Both the position numbers and the translations under genes were made by a program. DNA of 64,000 nt from Rhizobium sp. Q54 (GTDB lineage: Bacteria; Pseudomonadota; Alphaproteobacteria; Rhizobiales; Aestuariivirgaceae), in NCBI GenBank assembly GCA_945889445.1, contig CAMDBX010000004.1:49286-113285 (forward strand). Direction: 5' to 3'. Below are positions 7,879 through 17,835 of this stretch, piece by piece (position 1 is the first letter of the stretch; each line of letters opens with the position of its first letter). The notes beneath the pieces are model-generated. The model ran no database searches. It worked only from the letters and a program-made list of their open reading frames with translations, and had not been told where the DNA came from.

Positions 7879-9978
7879 TCATTCGACGCGAATGCGCGCC
7901 GTGGCTGTTTTGCCCTTCGCGTCGATGACCGACAAGCGCGCAAATCCATGCGCCGGTTGATCCCAGAAGGCATCGCGGCGGAACTCCCGCTCGGCGATGG
8001 GAATGCCGTCGGCCAGCCAGGTGAAGGGCGGCGTGCCGCCATAGACCTTGAGGCTCAACGCGGGAGCGGCATCGCCCGCGAGGTCGATGCGCGCACCATC
8101 CGGCGGGAAGGCGATGGCGGGCGGGGCATCGCCCTGGGTGCTGGTGGCAACCTCCGGCAGCGAATCCGGGCGGAAGCGCTGCAGCGCGGCGGGCAGCTCG
8201 TTGGTGCGGGCGATGACGGTGCCCGGAGGTGCCAGGCCCAGTGGCGTGCGGTTGGGGCCGATGCGCTGGAAGGCCTCGAACAGGATGGGGGCCGCGGCCA
8301 GCCGGCCCACGACGCCGGGCACCGCCGCGCCATCCGGCCGACCCACCCAAACGGCGATGGTGTGGGTGCCGTCATAACCCACGGCCCAGGCATCGCGGTA
8401 GCCATAGGAGGTGCCGGTCTTGAAGGCGATCTGCCCGCCAATGGCGTTCTGCGGGGTGGGTGCGCCCTTCAAGACGTCGCCGATCATCCAGCTGGCATTG
8501 GGCTCGAACAGGCGGCGAAGCGGCTTGGCGGTGCGGCGGTCTTCCAGCTGCCAGCTCAGCTGAACGGGCTCGCCGCCGCGCGCCAGCGCCACGTAGAGCG
8601 TGGCGAGGTCGGTGAGCCTGACGCCCGCGCCGCCGAGGCCCACCGCAAGGCCGGGCCCTGCGTTTTGCGGCAGCACCAGCTTCACCCCGGCATTGTCGAG
8701 GCGCGCCATCAGGCGGTCGGCGCCGATGGCGTTGAGGATCTGCAGGGCCGGCACGTTGAGCGACTGCTGGAGTGCGGTGCGCACCGTGACGGTGCCATGG
8801 AACGAATCGTCGAAGTTTTCCGGCGCATAGGCGCCGTAACGCACGGCACGATCGTCGATGAGCGTCTCCGGGTGGACGAGGCCGTCTTCGAAGGCGAGGC
8901 CATAGATGAAGGGCTTGAGCGTGGAGCCCGGAGAACGCAGCGCCTGGGCCAGGTCCATCTGCCCGGCGCGCACGCTGTCGAAATAACCGGTGCCGCCGAC
9001 ATGGGCGCGCACTTCGCCTGTGGCGCTGTCAACGACGAGGATGGCAGCGGCAACACCGGAGCCGATGGCGAGTGCGCGGTCCCGAGCCAGGGTTTCGAGC
9101 GCTGCCTGCAGGTCGCGGGCCAGCGTGGTGGGCGCCACGGTTCCGGGCGGCATCTTCCGTGCGATGCGTTCGGCCACATGCGCGGCGAGGATCGGGAAGG
9201 CAAGGCGACCCCTGGGCGCCTCCTCGGCGGCGGCGGCCTGTGCCTGGTCGTCGTTGACGAGGCCGTCCCGGTTGAGGCGCGCGATGACGCGGTTGCGCGC
9301 CGTGGCGGCGGCCTTGGGGAAGCGGTCAGGCCGGCGCGCCTCAGGTGCCTGCGGCAGGGCAACGAGCAGCGCGCTCTCGGCGGTGGAAAGCCGCTTCGGC
9401 TCCTTGCCGAAATAGGCGAGGGCGGCCGCACGGGTGCCCTCGATGTTGCCGCCATAGGGTGCGAGCGCCAGATAGAGGCTGAGGATCTGCTGCTTGGTGA
9501 GGCGGCGCTCGATCTGCAGTGCACGGACCATTTCCGCCAGCTTGTCGGTGAGGCTGCGCTCAGGGCGCGGCTCCAGCAGGCGTGCCACCTGCATGGTGAG
9601 CGTCGATCCGCCGGAGACGATGCGGCGGTGGGTGGCGGCCTGCCATGCGGCGCGCAGCAGCGCCTGCGGGTCCACGCCGCCGTGCGCGAAGAAGCGCTTG
9701 TCCTCATAGGTGATGAGCATGGCGAGGAAGCGCGGGTCAACCTCGTCCGCGGTGACGGGCAGGCGCCAGTAGCCGTCCCTGGTGATGAAGGGGCGCAGCA
9801 GCTTGCCGTCCCTGTCAGTCACCAGCGTTGAATAGGTGATGCCCTTGCCGAGCGGCACCGGCCCCAGCCGGCGCAGCACCTCGCTTGCCGTGAAGCCCGC
9901 CGCGTTGACGGCGAGCAGGCCGAAGAGCAGCCCCGCATAGAGGCGCAGGGGCCATCTGCTGCGGGGCTTCACCATCAT
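7879..9978 (-). CDS. pbpC: Penicillin-binding protein 1C (bifunctional transglycosylase/transpeptidase)
   Basis: 699-residue class A PBP that polymerises and crosslinks peptidoglycan in the periplasm. Order: N-terminal membrane anchor (about 10-30), GT51 glycosyltransferase with ITYEDKRFFAHGGVDP and GGSTLTMQVARLL, then a transpeptidase with active-site SxxK (STLK), SLN (SxN) and KTG (FKTGTSYGYRDAW), and a C-terminal BiPBP domain of about 90 residues typical of PBP1C. The ATG at 9976-9978 overlaps the stop of the alpha-2-macroglobulin gene (TGATGATG; a second ATG lies one codon later). The A2M-pbpC pairing is widespread in proteobacteria and is thought to serve envelope defence and repair. Confidence 0.95.
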   Translation of the reverse strand: MMVKPRSRWPLRLYAGLLFGLLAVNAAGFTASEVLRRLGPVPLGKGITYSTLVTDRDGKLLRPFITRDGYWRLPVTADEVDPRFLAMLITYEDKRFFAHGGVDPQALLRAAWQAATHRRIVSGGSTLTMQVARLLEPRPERSLTDKLAEMVRALQIERRLTKQQILSLYLALAPYGGNIEGTRAAALAYFGKEPKRLSTAESALLVALPQAPEARRPDRFPKAAATARNRVIARLNRDGLVNDDQAQAAAAEEAPRGRLAFPILAAHVAERIARKMPPGTVAPTTLARDLQAALETLARDRALAIGSGVAAAILVVDSATGEVRAHVGGTGYFDSVRAGQMDLAQALRSPGSTLKPFIYGLAFEDGLVHPETLIDDRAVRYGAYAPENFDDSFHGTVTVRTALQQSLNVPALQILNAIGADRLMARLDNAGVKLVLPQNAGPGLAVGLGGAGVRLTDLATLYVALARGGEPVQLSWQLEDRRTAKPLRRLFEPNASWMIGDVLKGAPTPQNAIGGQIAFKTGTSYGYRDAWAVGYDGTHTIAVWVGRPDGAAVPGVVGRLAAAPILFEAFQRIGPNRTPLGLAPPGTVIARTNELPAALQRFRPDSLPEVATSTQGDAPPAIAFPPDGARIDLAGDAAPALSLKVYGGTPPFTWLADGIPIAEREFRRDAFWDQPAHGFARLSVIDAKGKTATARIRVE

Positions 9979-12900
9979 CAGGGTGCCGTCACCGTCACCG
10001 TGCCGGGCGCTGTGCGGGCGTTGAGTTCGGGACGATACATGTCCTCGACCGTGGCGCCGGGGTGCACGTAGGAGCCGGGCGCCACGGCGCGCACCATGTA
10101 GGCCAGCTTGGCGGTGGAGGTGGTGAAGCTCGCCACGAAGCGGTCATCCCGGAACTCGGTGTAGGGCGCGTAGCTGGTGTCCGAGAGCCAGGCGAGATCC
10201 GAGGTTGAGCCGGATGACACCAGCGTCGGGTTCTCGATCTCGAAGCCCGCCGGCAGGCGGTCAACGAGGAGGAAGTTGCCGTTCTCGGCATCGCCCGCCG
10301 GCTTCATCACGCTGAGCACGGCGACGAGGCGGGTGTTCTGCGTCACCCGTGCGGGATCGGCCGGCTGGCCATCGGGCGTGAAGTATTTCCGCTCGATGAC
10401 GAGGCCGTTGCTGGCGGCGGGCTCCGGCACGAGCGGCGAGCCCGAGACGGCGACCACGGCCTTCACGGTCTCGGCCCCGAGGTTCTGCACCTTCACGTCA
10501 TTGGCAAGTGCCGCCGCGCCGAAGACGCGGTTGTAGCTGCCGTCATGCGGCTTGCCGTCGACGTCGATGCGGATGGCCTTGGACTGGTCGATGACGGCAC
10601 GGGCCGCCAGCACCATCCAGGCCATGTCCTGGGTGGAGGCATAGGAGGAGCGCGCGCGCTCCACCTCGATGGCGCCCATCGCCGTCTTGATGACCTCGGG
10701 CTTGGCCTTGGAGTCGGTGGCGAGTGCGAGGATGGCGGACGCATCGCGCAGCACGCTGCCATAGTCGCCGCGCCACTGGCCGCGCTGGGTCTGCTCCACG
10801 GCGTCGGCGAGCGCCTCCTCGGCGGAGGCGAAGGCGGCGTCCGCCCGCTCCTGGTCGCCCAGGATCGACAGGGCGGCGGCCACCTGCGCGCGGGCAAGCG
10901 GCGAGCCGAACTGGTTGATCTTGGTGTCGGCGAGGTATTTGAGGTCGCCCACCGGCGCACGGCCGGCTCTTGCGAGAACGTAGAGCGCATAGGCCATCTC
11001 CTGGCCCGCGCCATCCTCGATGTCCGGCGCGTTGCCGACCATGTTGCGGATGTAGTCGAGCCCGCCCACCAGCACGTCCTCCGGCACGGCGAAGCCCTTC
11101 TCGCGGGCGCGCAGCAGGAAGTCCGTCACATAGGCCGTGAGCCACAGGTTCGAATCGTCACCATAGGCCGACCACAGGCCGAAGGAGCCCGAGCCCGACT
11201 GGCGGTTGACGAGCCGCGTGACCGCCTTCTGCATGCGATCCGGAATCTCGGCATCGATGTCCTTGGGGTCGACGCCGAGGTCGCTGAGGTAGAGCAGCGG
11301 CAGGGCGCGGCTGACCGTTTGTTCGGAGCAGCCATAGGGATATTTGTCGAGATCGCGCACCAGGCCTGCGGCATCGAGCTGCGGCAGCGGGCTGATGGAG
11401 AGGGCGACGGTGCCGGTGCCCGGCACCATGCCGGTCAGAAGATCCTTGCCGATGGTGAGCGAGCCGCCCTTGGCCAGCAGCGGCATGGTGGTGCGCTGCG
11501 TGACCAGCGGGTTGGCCGGCTCGATGCCCAATGCAAAGTCCTGATCGAGCAGGATGTCGCCCGGGCCTTTGAGCGTGGCGACGACGCTGGCCACGCCATA
11601 GCCGGTGGCCTTCACCGGCACGATGACCGTGGCGCGCCCACCGGCGGCACCGAGGGTGAGTTTCTGGATCGAGGTGTTGGCATCGGGCGTGACCGGGCCG
11701 TCGATCGAGACGCCGAGCGTGTAGTCACCGGCCGGGCCTTCGGCATTGACGATGTCGAAGCGCAGCTGCGAGCTGTCTCCCACCGCCATGAAGCGCGGCA
11801 GGGTTCCGGAGACGACAACCGGGTCACGCGCGATCACGTCCGTGCTGGCGTGGCCGACCTTGGTCTTGGTCCAGGCCACCGCCATGACGCGGATGGTGCC
11901 GTTGAAGGCGGGGATGTCGAAGTCCACCGAGGCCGTGCCGTCATCCGCCACCGTGACGATGCCGGAATAGAGCGCCAGCGGTTTCTGCGCGGGCGGCGGC
12001 GCGTTGAAGGCGGCACCACCGTCACCGCCCGAGCGCAGCTTGCCGCGCTCGCCCTGCATGCCGTCGATCAGCATGCCGTAGATGTCGCGGAGCTGGGCGG
12101 TGAGCTGCTTCTGGTCGTAGTAGAAGTTCTCGGGTGCTGGCGGATCATAGCGCGTCAGGTTGAGGATGCCCACGTCCACCGCGGCCACGGTGATGAAGGC
12201 CTGTTCGCCGGCGGCGAGGTTGCCGATCTTCACCGGCACGCTGAGCTTGGTGCGCGGCTTCATCAGCTCCGGCGTGTTCAATGACACGTCGAGCGTTCGC
12301 GCCGCGCGGTCGATGCCGAACCAGGCGAGACCCATGGCGCGCGAGGGCATGCGCTTGGCCTTGACGTCCATCGGCTTGTAGAGGCTGGCCAGCACATAGG
12401 CGCCGGTGCCCCAGCCTTCGCCCACGGTGAAGGGCAGGGTGAGGCCGCCTTCGGGCACGTCCACCTCCTGCGAGGCGAGCAGCCGTTCGCCCATGATCTG
12501 CACCGTGGCCTTGCCGGCATGGCGGGCCTCGATCTTCACGTTCACGGTTTCGCCAGCCCTCAGGTCGGTCTTGTCGAGGGCCACCTTCAGCGTGTCAGGC
12601 GTGTTCGCCTTGGCGGAGTTGAAGGTGTAGTAGCCCGAGGAGAAGTCGATGGAGGCGGGGGTGACGCCGGGCGCGTCGAACTCGAGGCGGTATTCGCCCC
12701 ACTGCAGGGTCTGGGCGAAATCGGCCGGCGTGTCGGCCGTGAGGTCGAGCGTGCCATTGGCGATCTTCGAGGTGCGAGTGATGCCCTCCCAGCGCCACTG
12801 GCCATCGCTGTTGAACCACTGCCAGTCACGCACCAGGCGCTTCAGCGTCCAGTTGGCGCCCTTCACCGCCGTCATCTTGCCTTCGGGGTCGACCGCGATC

Positions 12901-15272
12901 ACCGAGAAGGAGGCGGGCTTGCCCTCGGGTGCTGAGCCATCATCGAAGTTCGGCTTGATGCCGATGCGCGGCTGGGTTCCGGTGATGGGCAGGCTGGCGG
13001 TGCGCTCCACCGCGCGGCCGCCCGGCTCGCGCATGCGCACCCAGACATCGGCCTTGAGCGGCTGCGAGGTGACGGGCAGTTCGGGCAGTGCGATGTCGAT
13101 GTCGGCGTGGCCGTTGATGTCCGTCTGCGGCAGGTCGGCTGCGGTGAACTGCACGCTGTCCGGGCGCTCGTCCATCAGGCCGAAGCGATAGTCCTTCCAC
13201 TCCGGGAAGGGCTGGTTGTCGGCAGTGATCGACACGCTGGCCTCGAGGTCGAGACCGGCGCCCGGTGCGCCGAAGAGATAGCGGCCGTCGACCTTCAGCT
13301 GCAACGTCTCGGTGACGCGCGGCGTCTTCGACACGAGGTCGAACGCGATGCGGTCCGGGATGTAGTCTTCCACCAGGAACGAGGTCTCGCCGACGCTGTC
13401 GCCGGCCGGGTCGGTGAAGGCCTTGATGCGCCAGGTGCCGCCCTGCGCACCCTGCGCGATCTGGAAGGACCGGGAGAAGCCGCCCGCGCCCTTGTCGTCG
13501 AGCGTGGCGGTGAGATAGGTGACGCCATCCGGGCGCTCGACCAGGAAGGTGAGCGGCAGGCCGGTGATGGCATTGGCCTTGTCGTCCCTGAGCAGCACCG
13601 TGGCATGCACGGTTTCGCCACGCCGATAGACGCCGCGCTCGGCATAGACGAAGGCATCGACGGCAGCCGACGGCGCGCGGCCGGTGACACCGCGATCGGT
13701 GAGGTCGAAGGCCGGCTGCTGCATGTCGAGGAAGCTGTAGTCGCCGTCAGCGGACTGCGCGACGACGAGGGCGGGGGCGGCACCACCTTCGCCCTTCAGC
13801 AGGCCGGCATCGAACAGCACGTTGCCCGACGCGTCAGACTGCGCTTCGCCCAGCACCTCGTTGTTGCGCGCGATGAGGCGCACCTTGGCATTGCCGATGG
13901 TGCTGGCGGTGGCGATCGAGCGGAGGCCCACATGCAGGCCGTCCTTGCCGCTCATGGTGGCGAGGCCGAGGTCCGAGACGACGAACCACTGCGTGGCGAC
14001 ATTGTCGTAGGGCTCGGTGTCGCGCGCGGCGGGCGCGGCGGTGATCACGTAGAGCCCGGGCTCGAGCTTGCCCATGGCCTCGTCCACGGGAATGGCGGTG
14101 GTGATGTCCTGGTTGGCGGGGGCGGGGGTTTCCAGCGTGCCGTCCCACACGAGCGTGCCCTTGTTGTTGGCGAGGTCGCTTGCCGAATAGCCGGTGATCT
14201 GGCCGCGGAAGTCGGAGCCCAGCACGCTGCCGATCATGTTGCGGTCGCCGATGCGGAACAGCTGGATCTTGGCTTCCTTGCTGTTGACCGAGACCAGCGG
14301 AATGCCGTTCTGGCCGGTGCGCGGCAGCACATAGGCATTGCCGGTGAAGCGCACCGAAGGCTGGCGGTCACGCACGTAGAATTCGAAGCTCGCGTCCTTG
14401 GCCAGCGTGTCGTCGATGGCGGCGGGCAGGCCCTGGCGCACGGTGATGGAATAGCGCCCGCCATATTTCAGGCCCTCGACGCACAGCCTGTTGCCTTCCG
14501 CCGTCACCGCGGCGACGGGGCCGGGATTCTGCGTGAAGTAGGCGGTGAAGTCCGTCACGGTGCGCGATGCCGCCTCGGTCATCTCGAAGCAGGCGCGCGG
14601 CGGCACGGTGTCGGTGTCGACCTTGTAGTCGGCAACGCGGAAGCCGTGGTCGACGCGCATCTGCTCATAGGTGGCGCGGATGGCGGGATCGTCCTGCAGC
14701 TTCAGGCTTTCCTTGTAGGCGGTGAGCGCCATGCGCCACATCTGGCGCTTGGCGAGGCCCTCGGCCGCGAGGTTCAACGCCTGCGCCTCCTGCTGCGGCG
14801 AGGACAGCAGCGTGTAAGCCTTGAGCGACGCGCCGATGAGCTTGGAGGGCAGCGTGTAGCCGTCGGAATCATTGATGGGTGTGGCCACCGCGAGTTGCCG
14901 GGCAAGGTCGAGCCACAGCACGCCGTTGGTGGGCTTCCGGGTGAGCAGCTGCTCGATGGAGGCCGCGGCGAGGCGCGCGTTGCCGGCGGCCTGCGCGGCG
15001 GCAAGGTCTGCCTCGATCTCGGGCTGGGTGCGCTTCAGATCCCTGGCGATCTTCGCGAGGTCCATGTCGTAGTCGCTGAGGTACCAGCTGAACTGATCGA
15101 CCGGGAAGGGCTTGGCGGCCTGCGATGGGGTTGCGGTGAGGAAGAACGAGAAGAAGGTGGCAAGGAGCAGGGCGAGCGCGCTCCACAATCCTTGCGCAAG
15201 ACCCTTCGTTCTCTCCCGCGAAGCGGCAGAGGACGTAATGGAATGGACTGAGAGTTTGCCATGCGCCGTCAT
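9978..15272 (-). CDS. Bacterial alpha-2-macroglobulin (YfhM-type), thioester-containing
   Basis: 1764-residue periplasmic or lipid-anchored-like protease trap. The N-terminus has a signal peptide (hydrophobic core ending TPSQAA, about residues 30-53), without a lipobox cysteine. MG-type beta domains follow, then the thioester motif CSEQ at Cys1315-Gln1318 inside YPYGCSEQTVSRALPLLYL, and an alpha/alpha toroid (complement-like) domain with repeated W..Y/W segments. The thioester Cys and Gln are both present, so covalent trapping should be possible. A GGAGG Shine-Dalgarno sequence precedes the ATG at 15270-15272. It overlaps pbpC, its usual partner; together they are proposed to protect exposed cell wall when the outer membrane is breached. 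Confidence 0.93.
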   Translation of the reverse strand: MTAHGKLSVHSITSSAASRERTKGLAQGLWSALALLLATFFSFFLTATPSQAAKPFPVDQFSWYLSDYDMDLAKIARDLKRTQPEIEADLAAAQAAGNARLAAASIEQLLTRKPTNGVLWLDLARQLAVATPINDSDGYTLPSKLIGASLKAYTLLSSPQQEAQALNLAAEGLAKRQMWRMALTAYKESLKLQDDPAIRATYEQMRVDHGFRVADYKVDTDTVPPRACFEMTEAASRTVTDFTAYFTQNPGPVAAVTAEGNRLCVEGLKYGGRYSITVRQGLPAAIDDTLAKDASFEFYVRDRQPSVRFTGNAYVLPRTGQNGIPLVSVNSKEAKIQLFRIGDRNMIGSVLGSDFRGQITGYSASDLANNKGTLVWDGTLETPAPANQDITTAIPVDEAMGKLEPGLYVITAAPAARDTEPYDNVATQWFVVSDLGLATMSGKDGLHVGLRSIATASTIGNAKVRLIARNNEVLGEAQSDASGNVLFDAGLLKGEGGAAPALVVAQSADGDYSFLDMQQPAFDLTDRGVTGRAPSAAVDAFVYAERGVYRRGETVHATVLLRDDKANAITGLPLTFLVERPDGVTYLTATLDDKGAGGFSRSFQIAQGAQGGTWRIKAFTDPAGDSVGETSFLVEDYIPDRIAFDLVSKTPRVTETLQLKVDGRYLFGAPGAGLDLEASVSITADNQPFPEWKDYRFGLMDERPDSVQFTAADLPQTDINGHADIDIALPELPVTSQPLKADVWVRMREPGGRAVERTASLPITGTQPRIGIKPNFDDGSAPEGKPASFSVIAVDPEGKMTAVKGANWTLKRLVRDWQWFNSDGQWRWEGITRTSKIANGTLDLTADTPADFAQTLQWGEYRLEFDAPGVTPASIDFSSGYYTFNSAKANTPDTLKVALDKTDLRAGETVNVKIEARHAGKATVQIMGERLLASQEVDVPEGGLTLPFTVGEGWGTGAYVLASLYKPMDVKAKRMPSRAMGLAWFGIDRAARTLDVSLNTPELMKPRTKLSVPVKIGNLAAGEQAFITVAAVDVGILNLTRYDPPAPENFYYDQKQLTAQLRDIYGMLIDGMQGERGKLRSGGDGGAAFNAPPPAQKPLALYSGIVTVADDGTASVDFDIPAFNGTIRVMAVAWTKTKVGHASTDVIARDPVVVSGTLPRFMAVGDSSQLRFDIVNAEGPAGDYTLGVSIDGPVTPDANTSIQKLTLGAAGGRATVIVPVKATGYGVASVVATLKGPGDILLDQDFALGIEPANPLVTQRTTMPLLAKGGSLTIGKDLLTGMVPGTGTVALSISPLPQLDAAGLVRDLDKYPYGCSEQTVSRALPLLYLSDLGVDPKDIDAEIPDRMQKAVTRLVNRQSGSGSFGLWSAYGDDSNLWLTAYVTDFLLRAREKGFAVPEDVLVGGLDYIRNMVGNAPDIEDGAGQEMAYALYVLARAGRAPVGDLKYLADTKINQFGSPLARAQVAAALSILGDQERADAAFASAEEALADAVEQTQRGQWRGDYGSVLRDASAILALATDSKAKPEVIKTAMGAIEVERARSSYASTQDMAWMVLAARAVIDQSKAIRIDVDGKPHDGSYNRVFGAAALANDVKVQNLGAETVKAVVAVSGSPLVPEPAASNGLVIERKYFTPDGQPADPARVTQNTRLVAVLSVMKPAGDAENGNFLLVDRLPAGFEIENPTLVSSGSTSDLAWLSDTSYAPYTEFRDDRFVASFTTSTAKLAYMVRAVAPGSYVHPGATVEDMYRPELNARTAPGTVTVTAP

Positions 15273-15394
15273 CGGGGGGCCTCCAAAAGCGTGTTCTTTT
15301 GTGCGTGGAGGAAGTGTCCGTCCGCCGCTGCCCGGTTGTCAATCAGGTGGGTGACAGTTTCATGTGCTTTGCGGCGGAATTGCAGTGATGGACG

Positions 15395-15547
15395 TCACGG
15401 CTTCGGCGTGTCGTCGTCCTGCAGGATGCGCCAGGCGGCGCCTTCGAGGTCATCATACTGGCCGGACTTGAGCGACCAGATGAAGGCGGCGAGACCGACG
15501 CCGCCCATGAAGAGCGCGATGGGGATGAGATAGATCAGAACGTTCAT
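15395..15547 (-). CDS. ccoS: Cbb3 oxidase maturation protein CcoS
   Basis: 50-residue single-pass membrane protein starting MNVLIYLIPIALFMGGVGLA, with one TM segment (about 4-26), then a short cytoplasmic tail containing SGQYDDLEGAAWRIL. The Y-D-D-x-E-x-x-x-x-R-I-L pattern is characteristic of CcoS/FixS. The protein is needed for cofactor insertion into cbb3 oxidase. Its ATG overlaps the ccoI stop (ATGA). It closes the ccoGHIS operon. Confidence 0.93.
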   Translation of the reverse strand: MNVLIYLIPIALFMGGVGLAAFIWSLKSGQYDDLEGAAWRILQDDDTPKP

Positions 15548-17835
15548 GCGGCGTCCTTCAGGGCATTGCGGCCCGTCTGTTGGTCGCCATCCACCCTAGC
15601 AGACGAGGGCCCGGACGTCCTGCCCAGCCCGACGCGCAGCGCGTTGGCGATGACGATGATCGAAGAGGTGGACATTGCAACCGCAGCGACCAGCGGCGAG
15701 ACGAAACCGACCATGGCCAGCGGCACGGCAAAGACATTGTAGCCCACCGCGAGGGCGAAGTTTTCCTTGGCGATGCGCTGGGTGCGGCGGCTGACCTTGA
15801 TGGCGCGGGCAACGGCCGCGGCGCTTTCGCCCATCCACACGGTTTCCGCCGCGGTGCGGCCGATGTCGGAGGCGGTTGCAGGCGCCATGGAGGTGTAGCC
15901 GGCGGCCAGGGCAGGCGCGTCGTTGATGCCGTCGCCGACCATCAGCACATGTCTGCCGGCCTTGGAGAGGGCATCGACATAGGCGAGCTTGGCCTGCGGG
16001 CTGGCGCGCGACACGGCGGTGTCGATGCCCACGGTATCGGCCACACGGGTCACCGCCGCCTCGCGGTCGCCGGAGAGGAGATGGACGGCAAGGCCCATCT
16101 GCTTCAGCTCGGCGATGGTCGTGGCGGCGTCGGGGCGGAGCTGGTCCTCGAACTGGAACAGCACGGCAGGCTTGGCGCCGCGGCGGAAGGCAAATTCAAG
16201 AAGCCCCAGATCCTCGCCGCTCTCCTCCATGCCGCACCAGGCGCGGTTGCCGAGGCGGAGCTGCTCACCGGCATATGTGCCGGAGAGGCCGAGGCCGGGA
16301 TGCTCCGCAACGTCCGACACCGTGACGGGCTGCAGACCGCGCTTCGCCACCTCACGCACCAGCGCGCGCGACAGCGGGTGCTTGCTGGCCTGCGCGAGAC
16401 CGGCGGCCAGCGCCAGCGTATCGGTCGAGACCATGAGCGGTGACACGAGCGCTGGCTCGCCCTTGGTGAGGGTGCCGGTCTTGTCGAAGATGACGGTGTC
16501 GACGCCTGCGAGCTTTTCCAGCGCGGCGCCGTCCTTGATCATCACGCCGGAGCGGAACAGCTTGCCGCTTGCAACCACCTGAACGGCGGGAACGGCAAGC
16601 CCCAGCGCGCAGGGGCAGGTGATGATGAGAACCGCGATGGCGGCCATGATCGAGTCATGCCAGCCGTTGCCCAGCAGCATCCAGCCGATGAGCGTGACGG
16701 CCGCCAGCGTGTGGACGGCGGGCGAATAGAAGCGCGCCAGCCTGTCGGCGATGCGGATGTAGCGCGACTGACCCTGCTCGGCAGACGCCATGAGCCGCAC
16801 CAACTCGCTCAGGAAGGTGTCGTTGCCGGCGGCGGTGATTTCCACCGTGATCGGGGCGGTGACGTTCATCTCGCCCGCGTGGACGAGGGCGCCGGGCTTC
16901 ACCGTCTCGGGTGCCGTCTCGCCGGTCAGCAGCGAGCGGTCCATGTCGGAGGTGCCTTCGCGGATCAATCCGTCGGCCGGCAGGCGGTCGCCCGCGGCAA
17001 CGGCCACGACCATGCCGGCCTTGAGGTCGCGCGCGGGCACATAGCGGCGGCTGCCGTCGGCCTCGATCAGCGTGGCGCCCTCGGCGGAGAGCGAGACCAG
17101 CTGCGCGATGGCCGAGCGGGCGCGGGCGCGCATCAGGTGGTCGAGGTAGCGCCCGGCGAGCAGGAAGAACAGCAGCGTGACGGAGGCGTCGAAATAGGCA
17201 TGCGCCTCGCCGTTGATGGTCTCGAACAGGCTCATGAAGGAGGCGAGCAGCACGCCGAGCGAGATCGGCACATCCATGTTGACGCGGCCAAGCCTGAGCG
17301 CATTGACCGCCGAATAGAAGAAGGGCCGCCCGGCATAGGCGACGGCGGGAAGCGCGATCATTGCCGACAGCCAGTGGAACAGGTCGCGCGTGGCGCCTTC
17401 GGCCCCTGACCAGACGGAGACCGACAGCAGCATGACGTTGGAGGCGGCGAAGCCTGCGACGGCGAGGGCGCGCAGCAGCTTGGCGTTTTCCTTGTCGTCC
17501 TTGGTGAGGCCGGTCTCGCGCGGGTCGAAGGGGCGGGCCATGTAGCCGAGGAAGCCGAGCCGGTCGATCAGAGCCTGCGGCTCGATGGCGCCTTCCTCAT
17601 AGACCACGGCCACGCGGCGGCCGGTGAGGTTGAGGCGCGCCGAAGTCACGCCAGCAAGCGCGCCGAGGTCGGTTTCGATGTGGGCCATGGCTTCCGGGCG
17701 GTTGGCCTGCGGCACCAGGAACTCGATGCGCTTGAGGCCCGGACCGGCCGAGGATATCCAGCGCGCCGCATCCTCGCCTTCCAGCTTGAAGGGCTGGAAA
17801 TATTCGCCGTCGAGGGTGCAGCAGGGAAGGGTCAC
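15544..17835 (-). CDS. ccoI: Cu+-exporting P1B-type ATPase for cbb3 oxidase assembly
   Basis: 763-residue P-type ATPase (FixI/CcoI, CopA2-like) that moves Cu+ to the periplasmic side for insertion into CcoN. Motifs in order: N-terminal metal-binding-like ferredoxin-fold region that lacks a canonical CxxC but has a Cys pair at residues 5-6; the membrane CPC of ITCPCALGL; phosphorylation site DKTGT; GDGINDAP hinge; and late-TM ligands. The GTG start at 17833-17835 overlaps the ccoH stop. FixI proteins differ from housekeeping CopA in slow, assembly-linked transport. Operon position between ccoH and ccoS confirms the assignment. Confidence 0.95.
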   Translation of the reverse strand: MTLPCCTLDGEYFQPFKLEGEDAARWISSAGPGLKRIEFLVPQANRPEAMAHIETDLGALAGVTSARLNLTGRRVAVVYEEGAIEPQALIDRLGFLGYMARPFDPRETGLTKDDKENAKLLRALAVAGFAASNVMLLSVSVWSGAEGATRDLFHWLSAMIALPAVAYAGRPFFYSAVNALRLGRVNMDVPISLGVLLASFMSLFETINGEAHAYFDASVTLLFFLLAGRYLDHLMRARARSAIAQLVSLSAEGATLIEADGSRRYVPARDLKAGMVVAVAAGDRLPADGLIREGTSDMDRSLLTGETAPETVKPGALVHAGEMNVTAPITVEITAAGNDTFLSELVRLMASAEQGQSRYIRIADRLARFYSPAVHTLAAVTLIGWMLLGNGWHDSIMAAIAVLIITCPCALGLAVPAVQVVASGKLFRSGVMIKDGAALEKLAGVDTVIFDKTGTLTKGEPALVSPLMVSTDTLALAAGLAQASKHPLSRALVREVAKRGLQPVTVSDVAEHPGLGLSGTYAGEQLRLGNRAWCGMEESGEDLGLLEFAFRRGAKPAVLFQFEDQLRPDAATTIAELKQMGLAVHLLSGDREAAVTRVADTVGIDTAVSRASPQAKLAYVDALSKAGRHVLMVGDGINDAPALAAGYTSMAPATASDIGRTAAETVWMGESAAAVARAIKVSRRTQRIAKENFALAVGYNVFAVPLAMVGFVSPLVAAVAMSTSSIIVIANALRVGLGRTSGPSSARVDGDQQTGRNALKDAA

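Noticed and set aside
11146..11160. tRNA T-loop-like GGTTCGAATC
   Set aside because: It lies inside the alpha-2-macroglobulin gene with no acceptor stem or anticodon arm around it; no tRNA gene was found in the window.
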